Assembly (NCBI GenBank): GCA_028554645.1
Contig: JAQOOI010000051.1
Location: forward strand, 248,001-312,000
Direction of reading: 5' to 3'
Source of the DNA: Omphalotus guepiniiformis
Taxonomy: Eukaryota > Basidiomycota > Agaricomycetes > Agaricales > Omphalotaceae
Length of the DNA: 64,000 nucleotides
The first letter of the stretch is position 1; each line of letters starts with the position of its first letter. The notes below the pieces were generated by a model. That model worked only from the letters and a program-made list of their open reading frames with translations. It was not told the DNA's origin and ran no database searches. This document shows positions 44,301 through 54,327 of this stretch, piece by piece. The translations under genes and the position numbers were made by a program.

Positions 44301-45437
44301 ATTCATGTAGATGTGTTCAAAGTATCACCTCCAAGTAATGGTTGCAAGGATGTTGTACATGGCAGATGTGCACTCTCATCCTGGTCTGAAGGAAGAGCTT
44401 TAAGATCTGACAATGCTAGATCATTGGGAGAATGGTTCTTTGATGATATTATATGCAGATGGGGATGTCCTGATGAAGTAGTAACTGATAATGCACCCCA
44501 GATGCGAGCTATGCTTAAATGGCTAGAAGATAAATATGGAATTAAAGGAATTACTATATCTCCTTACAATTCCCAAGCAAATGGCAAGATTGAGAGAGCC
44601 CACTTTGACATTAGAACTGCCTTGGCAAAAGCTACAGGTGGAGATCTAAAGAGATGGTGGTGGTTTCTCAAACATGTCTTCTGGGCAGATAGAATTACAG
44701 CTAGAAAAGGACTTGGATGTTCACCATACTTCCTTGTTACTGGAGCTGAACCTATCCTACCCTTGGATATTGTTGAATCTACATGGTTAGTAAAACTTCC
44801 AGATAGAATCTTGACATATGAGGAACTCATTGGCTATAGGGCACAAGCTCTAGCTAAGCATAGAACCCATGTGCAGGAGATGATATCTAGAATTGATACA
44901 ACCAAGAAAGAGACTCTTAGACAATATGAAGAAGAATACAGAAATGTTATCAGAGATTTTGATTTCAAACCTGGTACACTTATACAAGTCAGAAATACAC
45001 AAGTTGAGAAGAACTTGGACAGAAAAATGTATCCTAGATACCTGGGACCCATGATTGTAATAAGGAGAACCAAAGGGGGATCCTACATTGTGGCCCAGAT
45101 GGATGGTACAGTACTCAGAGAAAAGGTTGCTGCCTTCAGAGTACTACCCCATGTAGCTAGATATGAACCAATTGAACTGCCTGAGAACATTCATGAACTT
45201 ATAGACTTAACTAGTGAACAACTGGAAGAAATGGTCAATGATAACATTGAGTTAGACCCTGAACTTGAGAGAGATTACATCTTTGACAGTATTCCTCAAC
45301 TGAGAATTCCTGCTGAAGATGAAGATCTTGATGAGTCCAGTGATGAAGAACTACAATCTGCAAACGATGCAGATGAAGAAGAACCAGATTGGGATGCTCC
45401 AGTCCTGACTAGGTCTCAATCCTCACAAAATAAATGA
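41333..45437 (+). pseudogene. RT-RNase H-integrase frame of element P, three stops
   Basis: One frame interrupted at 42024-42026 (TAG), 43416-43418 (TGA) and 43839-43841 (TGA); each stop aligns with a Trp codon in M. Domains: RT with YIDD, RNase H (VDTSWMAVG, REL, TDASYI), zinc-binding HHCC (CQICQNRK) and integrase D-D-E (HVDVF, VTDNAP, KIERAHF), ending in an acidic tail. Apart from the three stops the frame is clean. Confidence 0.9.
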
Positions 45438-45639
45438 TAAACACACTATATTTGAACAAAGTACGAGATAGACACTGAAAAAGTGACTACCTAGTTGCAG
45501 ATGAAAGTAAAAAGTGGGTAACAGTAGTATGCACTACTAAGATAAACATAAAGGGTGTCTGAAGATGTCCTATACGATGTACCAATACCGTGTAAACTGC
45601 CCATAAATGATACTGAGATGTCCAGATGTAACATTAAAG
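45438..45639. other. Spacer between pol and antisense gene B'
   Basis: About 200 bp between the convergent ends of pol and B'; both transcripts must end or overlap here. Confidence 0.5.
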
Positions 45640-47033
45640 TCAGAGGATGTCTGCAGATGGAAATGCATGGAAAGGAGCTGGATCATCAGCAGTACCTGGA
45701 CCAGACTCCAAGGGACTCTGGTTGGCCCTGTAAGCCTTCTCCTTCTGTCTCCGGAGCAATTCCAGACGGGAAAACTCCTTGTAGGCGAATCTGTACTGAG
45801 AATAATGGTACTGAATGGCATGTTGATGAACACTGAGTTCTGTCTTCAAGAAGTTGGAAATTGATTGAAGAACCTCAGGAGAGAAGTGGTCCAAGTCCAT
45901 GAAAGGGAACAGAGCAGTGATACGGGTCACAATCTCTTCTCCACTCTCCCGGAGTTTGCGCTCATCTGCAGGATAATTGAGCTAGATACTCGACAAAACT
46001 GCAGATTGGGTGACTACTCACGGTCTGTCTCCTCTCTAAGGTTGACGATTGGGTTTTCAATACGAGGCTTCTTCATGACAATCACCTTGTGGGGCTCAGG
46101 AATAGGTTTATTCTACATGAACATTTATAGTCAGTACATGGAACTACTTGAGCAACTCCAGATGGAACTAAAAACTTACATCTTTGGGTCCAACTGAGGT
46201 AGCCTGCAGAGTTACCATGGTACATCAGTCTAGAGAAACGAATGAACAGTTCTGAACATAAATCTGCTCACCCTTGGAGAAGTGGTTACTACTCTTTCCT
46301 TGGAAGACTTGTGAACTGTGGTAGTAGTGGAAGAACCTTTGGTCTTGTCCTTGCTAGAGTCCTTGCTATCCTTATTGGGAGCGTGGATCGACGCAGAGAG
46401 CCCAAGAGAAGGTCCATCTGCCATCTAAGAAAAGAAAGACCATATTGAGATTTGAGTTAGATACTCAGGAGTTAGATACTTACAGTAACGTCTCCGTCAC
46501 CAGTAATGACCTCAATCTCTTCATCGTCATCATCGTCATCCTCAATAAGTTCGGGAGTTTTAGCTGGCTACACACCGATAGGCAGTTAGATACTCGAAAT
46601 GAGAGGGTTGGTCAATAAAAACGTACTTTGCGCTTCTTAGATCCGCTGAGAGTCTCTCTGCGCTTTGCCAAGTCGTCCCGGAAAGCTTTAATGGCGGAGA
46701 AAGTGTCAGGTTCACCTACGGATGGGAACTTCTTGACTGCATCTGCGACCAGATTGACATCTTTGTCGAACAAAGTGAACGCTTCCTCGGACTTAGCAAC
46801 TGCATATGCAGGCAGAGACTTCTTCTGTAATAAGAAATCAAGTTAGATACTGGACCTGGAATCAAAGATTGAACATTTACAAGATGGCTAGCAAGGGCTG
46901 TAATAAGCATCCCAAGCAGTTCAGTGTCCGCATCTTTGGCCTCCATGGCTCCAGTAGCACGAGAAAGATATCGCTGCGTTGTGGCAACCCACTCAGGACG
47001 CTCAGGCCAAGTCTTGGGACCTTTAGGGGCCAT
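45640..47033 (-). CDS. Antisense gene B' of element P (seven exons)
   Basis: Exons read on the minus strand: 47033-46881, 46824-46627, 46567-46484, 46424-46272, 46203-46180, 46112-46022 and 45965-45640, all with GT-AG introns, giving 342 residues without a stop. Homologous to gene B of M (348 residues): same size, phase-0 introns after the first exons, a KRK donor exon, and a phase-1 intron inside the EETD motif, followed by a conserved helical C-terminal region (LFPFMDLDHFSPE versus LAFVPYYDYDQLTLE). Highly charged, with acidic and Ser-rich low-complexity segments; no enzyme motif or membrane segment. Function unknown. A nucleic-acid or Gag partner role would be a guess. Confidence 0.8.
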
Positions 47034-47871
47034 AACTGTAAAATATAGAGATAGAGAAATGATAAAAGTGGAAGGGTTGTAGAACCAAGTGATAGATGGT
47101 GCTGAGTCGTTCTGAATCTGCGCTGCACCTTTTATATCTGGTCTACCCCGTCTAAATCTGCACGTTGGTTATTACTCCTATGCTGTTCAAACAGGCACCA
47201 TGAGGCCTAGCCAGCGTAGCAGATTGATCAACGGGGATGTTGAAGTTAATTTTACTTGGGGGGAGAGAGCACACAAAGTTGACAAGGCCAAAATTTTGAA
47301 TTTTTGACATTTCAAATATCTCAAATCTGGAGATCTAGACAGCTTTGACCGCAGAGGACTTAGCCGAATAGCATTGCCAAGTAACTGAGAGCTCTCAACC
47401 TTGACAGAAAGGACTTATTAAATTCAATGTATCCTCAAAAAGAAATGATACCTATTGAAAATTGTGGGCTTAAGTCATTTTAAGAATTGTTTCCCTCTCA
47501 AATCGAGTTAGATACTCAATTTGAAGGAGACTCTCAAAGTTATTTCTTATGTTTCACACTAGATTCATACCAAGAAAAGTGAAACATATATTTTGTGCAT
47601 GAAAGCTCAGTACTACTATGAAGATACTTCGACCTATACTACTATAAAGTAAGTACAGGGAGTATCTACAGAAAAAGCGAGGTATAAAATTTTTATATAT
47701 TTGGGCAACCTGGTGTGTTGAACACCAAGGCTACCCGCGACGAAATGCGAACGGATACGGCAGGTCCCAGCCAAGTGAAGAGAACGACAGATCTGTGAGA
47801 TTGGGACTGAGAGATGGAGAAAGTAAAGGGAAAAAGGGGTACGAACTATGTGCGCACCCGAGCCTTGAAAG
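47034..47871. other. Intergenic region between A' and B' with a PPT-like tract
   Basis: Holds the B' promoter and, at 47254-47270, ACTTGGGGGGAGAGAG on the pol sense strand, which looks like a second polypurine tract. GAGTTAGATACTC occurs at about 47506. Confidence 0.55.
47128..47136 (-). promoter_or_regulatory. TATA box of gene B'
   Basis: TATAAAAGG on the minus strand, 95 bp before the B' ATG. Gene B of M has TATAAAAG at nearly the same distance, so B is probably transcribed from its own promoter. Confidence 0.65.
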
Positions 47872-48332
47872 TCACTCTGAGAGGGGATCATCCCTCCCAG
47901 CTAGTGGACTGCTTTCTGGCACTAAGACCCTGCCTGTCGTCTCCTCCTCCAGCTCGTCCTCCTTGTCCTCATCCTCTTCGACCGTGACTTGCGAGGCACC
48001 GACCGCCTGAGGCGATTCGTCGATGACTGTAGCAACGAGAGTGGAAGGAACATGGGATGGACCAGCTTGCTGTTCGACCTCTGGATCCACCACGACGAAA
48101 CGACCAGATTCGTTCCTAGTGATATAGCTTGCCCGAGACACCAGGTTGATGTCCCAGCCAAGCGCAGTAGCCAGTAACTTGAGCTGTTCGTCCGAATAGT
48201 CGAACGTCGGGTCGCCAGTCTGAACCTGATGTAAAACGAGACGAGGGTCGCAACACGAAGCCTTGATATGATCTTGACGCTGCAAGATCGTTCGGTGTAC
48301 CCGTTCCATCACTCGCATCTGCGCGGAGACGC
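47872..48332 (-). CDS. Antisense gene A', 3' part (split by element M)
   Basis: Continues the exon that starts at 63099 on the other side of M; the frame passes from ...EDMQNSV into SAQMRVMERV once one ACGC copy is set aside. The segment includes a charged helical stretch, the conserved LLATALGW motif (LLAAALGW in A of M), and a long acidic C-terminus. The stop is at 47872-47874. Before M inserted, A' was evidently open. Confidence 0.8.
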
Positions 48333-49709
48333 TGATGAGAATGAATCGGGGAAATGAACTGCTAAAGGGCTAATGAACAAAAACCCAAAAACAACCAAAA
48401 CAACCAAGTCACTCGAAAGGTGCGAGTCTGAGGGGGCGTTGTCGAAGGTTCCGCACGACCAAACTTATGGCTTCTTTATTAGAACTTTATATCTTTATCA
48501 CAAGAACTTTATAGCTGAGCTTTTAAAATGCACTAAGGCAAAAAGTAGCACAAGACGGTTTTGAACAAGACAGGTGTTCACTGCACAATCACAACCAATT
48601 GACCACAAGATCAAACAACCAATTCCAATAACACAACCAGTTCAATTCAACCAACAATGATCTTTATACAATATCGCAATAAACACCGGACTATAAACAG
48701 ACCAGGGCAACTTTATGTTTTTGGTAGGATTTCCCTTCACAGGCACGATTCACGTTATAAAGACGATCCCCAGTGACCCTGTGACTCTATGGTACTCTCC
48801 TGGATTTTCTCTCTCCAGGTTACTGCCCTTTTATACATACTGCCAGTCCAAAATTAATAAAAACGGAAATTATAGCTAAACTGTCCTGTTTTATATATAT
48901 ACCTATATCCGTGTATGTAGGTTGTAAGTATCTGTGTCAAGTATGTCCATTATTACTTGTATAGATCTATTTTATGAGGCAAAACCTCAAAAATGCGTTT
49001 TAATTCCATTATTTTTATTATAGTCAATATTCAGCCCCTTTATTTCATTTTTACGGATTTCCTTGACATTTCTCGGGCATCCGGGTTCCATAGGATTAAT
49101 CACCTGATAGAAATTATACCCCTCAAAGTATCACATTGTTTTGTTAAAGGAACTCCTTCAATTCAGTAGTATTCCGAGAAATTTTACTGATCGAGTTTTT
49201 ACACCTCCTAACCGGTTTCTTGTCAAGCAATTTTCACCAGACAATTAATCAAAGCAAATTTCCTCGATCAACTTTTGTTCCTGGCGATTAATTAAGGAGT
49301 AAATACCCCAAAACTATTCTAGATCCATTATTTCGACTCTATTTCGCGTCCCATCCATTTTTAGTTTCCGCCGGGTTTTTATTCTTTATTGACCGGAGGA
49401 AGATGTTCCCCTAATAGTTATATGATGCAATTGACGTTGTGATGTCAGAGTTCTCGTTACGAGATTGGGTGAGTCTGATTCAACAGTGGATGGCTATTGA
49501 ACAATTCTCTACATCACAACTGTACTGACTAGCCTAGAACCTTGATACACATGTTGTACCGTAGGTAATAGAACATGCTTTATTACTCAAATCACAACAC
49601 ATTTTGATTGACAAGGCGGGCACCTTTCAACCCTCTGATACCTCACTGCAAATGCCTAAAATGATTAATCACCTGGCTTTTAATGCAGATGCCGAAAATC
49701 GGCGCATCA
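48333..49709 (-). repeat. 3' LTR of M
   Basis: 1377 bp, TGATGCGCCG...ATTCTCATCA on the minus strand. The end next to the internal region forms a small inverted repeat (GATGCCGA...TCGGCGCATC). One T fewer and about four substitutions compared with the 5' LTR. Confidence 0.95.
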
Positions 49710-49720
49710 TCTCCCCCAAA
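49710..49720 (-). other. Polypurine tract of M
   Basis: TTTGGGGGAGA on the minus strand, directly before the 3' LTR. An identical 11-mer occurs inside the element at 52654-52664. Confidence 0.8.
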
Positions 49721-50275
49721 CTAAAATCTTGACCGTCCCCGGTCAATTCTTCAGCCAATCTACTGACTTTTATTTTATAGTACAGCAGTTGTTAAGAGTT
49801 CAATAAAATTTTCCTCCAACATTATTCATCCGGTCAATATTCCATTATTCAAACACCGGATCGAAAGCCGCTATGGCACGATCACGTGACTTTTTGCCGA
49901 ACTGCCGGAACTGAATACAAACAGCTTTGGCCTCACGAACTCAGAAGTGTGTTTTCCTAACTCGTTCATTTTAAAGTTTTTCTGGAATATCGGCCCTCAA
50001 CACGAGCTGTTTCCCATCATAGGTGAGTCATTATTACCTTATACGTTGTCATGTCTTTTATTCACATCTTTTTGCTTTTCACGCCCGTCACTTCATTATA
50101 TATGGGCTCAACTTTGCTTTTTCTTTCTTCTTATGATTCCTCTCCCTCCGACTCTCAAAATTTACAGAGCGAGCCGGAACTTCGTTCTTTCTCTTCTGAC
50201 TTGTATTCTACTTCTTTTAATCGTTCTATTCTTCTTTTGTGTTGGCTTCATTCTCTCCCTTCTTCGTTTGCTCCA
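49721..50275 (+). other. Upstream region of gene A
   Basis: About 555 bp between the PPT and the A start codon. Pyrimidine-rich near the start codon, with a GGTGAGT donor-like site near 50020 that may belong to a 5' UTR intron. No clear TATA box at the usual distance. Confidence 0.4.
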
Positions 50276-52354
50276 ATGGCGCCCAAACTACCAACAGACG
50301 ACAAACGCGGTAGCAAAAAGACGGCCCCAACCGTCGAAGTAACAAGCTCTCGAAAACGCGTCGCTAAATCGAAGAATCCTGTCCCTTCTTTCGAGCCAGT
50401 CTCTCTTCCCCTTGTTCGACACCATATGTTACAAAAGTCGTTAACAAAAATTCAGTCCCAACTTTCCGAAATTTATATCGCCAACTTCGAATCTCCGGAC
50501 TACGAGAACGATTATCCCAGTGCCCGTGTCCTGGAGGCTCTAACATACGCATACCTCGACTGGGTAAGACATTTTCTTTATTTTCTTTGTTCCTTATATT
50601 AATATTTTTATTTCTACCTTCTAGTCTCATTTCTTCGACGACTGGGCTAACGAGACGGATCTGCCTTATTACGCCCGTTGCTTCTGGTGGTCTATTTCTC
50701 GTCTTGCTTGGTTACTTCGCGACAAGGAGTGTAAGGAGTACAAAGACTTCGAACCTCTCGTTATCCCAAAAGCGACTACGAAACGACTTCGCCAGCTGAA
50801 ACTTTCGGTAGCTCCCTCATTATATTTCCCTTTTCTTTACTAATTCTCTTTATAGCCTTTTCCTCTTTCTCGACAATTACCGGACGTGGACTCTTACGAC
50901 TTCAAGAACGAAGCCTCCTTCCAATTCGATTCCTTGCCTGAGTTTTCCGCTCCTCTCGATACCGAAACATCTTCAGTTGCGCCTCCTGTGAAGGTTCTTA
51001 CTGAAAATCCGCCGGTCGAGGATGAATACTCGCCTTCTTCCACCGACTCCGACGATTCCGAGCAGCTAGACGAGCTCGCTTCCCCTCCTAAAAAGAAGGC
51101 GAAACGCGACCCTTCTCCTTCTACTTCCAAGATCGTCACGCGTTCTGCAACTAGGAAACCCGAGTCGGTTGCTCCTGCTCGCGGTCGTGGTAGACCCAAG
51201 AAGATTAAACCCGAGGTCCGTATTCTTTTTACTGCTCTTATTTTCCTTTTATTTATTTCATCTTTGTCTAGGCTACGGAAGCAAGTGCCGGTGAAGACGA
51301 TGAAGTTGTCGACACTGTTACCGCCAATCCGTTCGAGATTACTTACGCTACTAACGCAGTAAGTATCGTTTCTTTCATCTTTCTTCCTTTTATTAACCTT
51401 TTAAAACAGCCTACTGGAAGCCAAAAATCGCTCACACACGAGATTCACGTTTCGCCTCTGCCGCTGCCACTATCCCTTTCCAATTCGTCGATCCCACCGG
51501 CTTGCGGCATAAATTCAAGGACCTCGTCTCTGTCAATCGGTCTCTCCAGGGTTACAGTCTCAACCCGATCTGCGCTGGCTGTTTAACCGGCAATTTGAGT
51601 CAACCGTGCGTCTGGCGCGGAGAGGATAATAAGTGCAGCGTCTGCGAGAAGTGGAAACGCCCATGTTCGTTCCAGTATTCCCTTGACAGCATGGCGAAGG
51701 TTCGGGACCTAGCATACCAAGAAGGGCGTCAACACCCTGCAGGTAAGTCCTCATCCTTTTCCTTTCATTATATCTTTCTAATAACTTTCTAGTTATCAAC
51801 TCGCACGTTTCCAATCTTCTACAGCTTCATACCGAGTTCGATAGTCTGGTTCGACAGTCGAATCAAGCACGCGAGTCTGCCAAACGGCTTAGTTCGTTAA
51901 TCCACACCGAGCAGCAGCATCTTCGCGATGCTTGCATCGATGCTCGTAGCGTCCTTCGTTCTCTCGAACCTGACGCCGACTTCCTTGCGAACAAGACTCA
52001 GATGGAGCTATTGGCTGCCGCGCTCGGTTGGAAGGTTGACGACTTCCGTCTTCGCAGCGCCGTCGACGTCAACGACCAAGGAGAACCGATCGCAGTGGAT
52101 CAAGCGTACCTTGATAAGGCCAAAGAAAACGCTAATCAAAGTGCAGGCGTTGGGGAATCTGAGGAGGTAAGTCCAGAACCTTCATTCATTATTTCGTGCC
52201 CCAGCGTCTTCTTTTGAATTACTTTCTTTACGCTTATCTCGACGGTCTCGTTTCTTTGTAGGTCGTGCTGCGTCGCATCGAACATTTATTTTACACCTTG
52301 TCATTACCTCATCGCTGCCTGTACCTAAGTTTAAGCTCTACCCATTGCTTGTAG
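50276..52354 (+). CDS. Antisense gene A of element M, Zn2Cys6-like motif (seven exons)
   Basis: Exons 50276-50563, 50625-50807, 50856-51215, 51272-51358, 51421-51742, 51793-52166 and 52262-52354; every junction keeps the frame, giving about 568 residues. The last intron is the least certain (without it the stop is at 52215-52217). Basic Ser/Lys-rich start, a Trp-rich block (FDDWANE, FWWSISRLAWLL), an acidic then basic segment with RGRGRPKKIK (AT-hook-like), then six cysteines, C-X2-C-X8-C-X8-C-X2-C-X6-C, resembling the fungal Gal4-type cluster, a helical stretch and LLAAALGW. A' of P has the same Cys pattern with longer loops. A DNA-binding or regulatory role is plausible; not shown. Confidence 0.78.
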
Positions 52355-52653
52355 ACACTTAGTGTACAAAATTTATCATTTTTATTGTGTGCCTCTTCTT
52401 AATTATGAAGGATTTTACACCTTAAGACTCTAAGAAATCAAAATCACAGCTGACTTTCTAAAGTCCGGCTGAAATTCAAAATCGAAGGATTGTTACTCAG
52501 CGCTTAAATTCCATTTTAAGAAATGCCCACAACTTCGTTATTACATTCTTTTAGCTTTATTATTCTTTTTATTCTTTATGTTTCTTTTAATTTGAAGGAT
52601 GAATATACACCAGATAATAAATATATTGATAAGTTTTCCGGAACTTGTCACCC

Positions 52654-52664
52654 TCTCCCCCAAA
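52654..52664 (-). other. Internal polypurine tract of M
   Basis: TTTGGGGGAGA, the same 11 bases as the terminal PPT, about 190 bp before the B start codon. P has a similar tract at the corresponding place. Confidence 0.55.
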
Positions 52665-52767
52665 CCAAAAATTTCAGCGCCCCCGCTGAACATTATACCC
52701 CTAAGAGAATTTGAAGACGATTTTTCGACCTCAAAAATTTTCCGCCAGGTACAATACATTTTTCAGC

Positions 52768-52775
52768 TATAAAAG
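52768..52775 (+). promoter_or_regulatory. TATA box of gene B
   Basis: TATAAAAG, 89 bp before the ATG of B. Position and sequence match the box before B' in P. Confidence 0.65.
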
Positions 52776-52856
52776 AACAAATGTAAGGATCGTAAATTGC
52801 ATCGAACCAACATTCATTTGTTCTATAACTCGTTATCACAAGCTCTTACTTTCTCA

Positions 52857-54171
52857 ATGGCCCCTACTCCCTCTTTCATCAAAGAAGACTGGCTTGCTTT
52901 GCTGGAACTTCGTCGCGGCACCTTTGACCGTGCTCGTGCTCGTAACGTTCCTGATGGAGAGATGTTCCAATTCGCTAAGACACTTTGTGACTTCTTGGTA
53001 CGTTATTTCATTTTTAATAATCGTCCGGCGTTTAATAATAATTCGAGTTTAAGGTTAAACCCCTCGATATGGCTACTACAGCTGCCGACGACGAACTCTT
53101 CAAGAAGTTTGAAGACAACGTCACTGCCCTGCAGGCGGTTATGGCGGCTCGTCCTCAAATGTCGCCTCTTCGTTCTGTAGCCGGACTTCAGAAACACCTT
53201 GACCGTATGGTTCAAGAACGCCTGAAGAATGCCGCTGCTGCTGAAGCAGTTGCTAAGGCTAAGGAAGAAGGTAACAATCGGAAACGCAAGGTACGATTAT
53301 CTACCGGACTTATATTCATTATCAAACTTTATTCCAGGGGAAGGAAACTCCCAAGTCAAAGGCTGTTTGTGACGACGACGACAATGTTGAAGTCATTATT
53401 ACCCCTCCTCTCGACAAAACTGTCGCTGAAGCACTTGTAAGTAATTTCCACCCGGTAATTAATACTTTGTACTAACATTTTGGACACATTGTTCTTACAG
53501 ATGACTGACGGTACCAAGGACTCTAGCAGTGCTAAAGAAGCTAGTGCCATCAAGAATCTTACTGTAAGTCACTCATTATTTTCAACCGGACCTATATTAA
53601 ATCGTTACTAGTTCCGTAAAGCAGAACTTATCGCGAATCAACACGCCGTTGTAAGCATGCCATACTCAGCAGTTCCTGGATTGGATCAATCCTCTGGCGC
53701 GTACAGGAAGGCTAACCACTACATTTCGAAGGGCTTTGCGACATCCGGCCAAAAACGACTTAAGTTGGAAACAGCTGTTTCAAACCTTAGTGAAGAAACT
53801 GACTGTAAGTACACACTTAATAGTATTCAACATACATTCTGACATTATTCTTTATAGTTGAGAAGGCCCTACGTGATATGGCTCACACCAGTGTTCTTAA
53901 GACACTCGCGTTCGTTCCATACTACGATTACGACCAGCTCACGCTCGAATCTCTTAAGGCTATACACAATTGCCTTCGTACGGAGTGTTCTACCCTCGCA
54001 CACATCGTTCAAACCAACGGTGCTCGTTATCGTGACATGCAGAAGCTAGCAGACAATCTTTCCTTAGTTATTAAGAAGAAGTCCATTAAAGGTAGTTCCG
54101 ATGTGGATGGAGATGACTCCATGGACTCAGTAGACTCTACCTCTACCACCGACATGACCACTGACGAGTAG
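52857..54171 (+). CDS. Antisense gene B of element M (six exons)
   Basis: Exons 52857-52997, 53054-53290, 53338-53436, 53501-53563, 53612-53804 and 53858-54171, all GT-AG, 348 residues in frame. Starts MAP and a Trp-containing helical block, then a basic segment ending KRK, an acidic segment (DDDDNVEVI), a Ser/Lys-rich segment, the EETD motif split by a phase-1 intron, a C-terminal helical region, and a Ser/Thr/Asp tail. Homologous throughout to B' of P. No known domain recognised. It converges on the 3' end of pol, with 156 bp between stop codons. Confidence 0.82.
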
Positions 54172-54327
54172 TTCCTTGGTACCACTTTATTTACAACGTT
54201 CTTTTTAAATGTCCAGCATATATTATATCTACCTAAACACTGTCCTTACTATACCTTATGTTCATACTCAGAGTCGTGTAGTGACTAGATGACTTTGTAA
54301 TGAAGGATACTAGTTGCAACTTCGAGT

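Larger units (their letters stand above)
37880..48332 (+). mobile_element. Giant Ty3/gypsy element P (left part; continues at 63033-64000)
   Basis: Layout: primer-binding site, gag, protease frame, RT-RNase H-integrase frame on the plus strand, then genes B' and A' on the minus strand. The element M is inserted in A' at 48332/63033, so P continues from 63033 to beyond 64000. Four nonsense codons in gag and pol make P itself non-autonomous, but B' and the visible exons of A' are open. Confidence 0.85.
52355..52856 (+). other. Intergenic region between A and B
   Basis: Contains the internal PPT-like tract (52654-52664 on the minus strand) and the B promoter. No other coding sequence seen. Confidence 0.5.

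Noticed and set aside
46242..46448. Plus-strand open frames in 45.5-48.1 kb
   Set aside because: They run opposite the exons of B' and A' or across their introns; the minus-strand exon chain explains the region in full.
53003..53215. Minus-strand frames opposite gene B
   Set aside because: Shadows of B exons with no motif; pol of M already ends at 54328.
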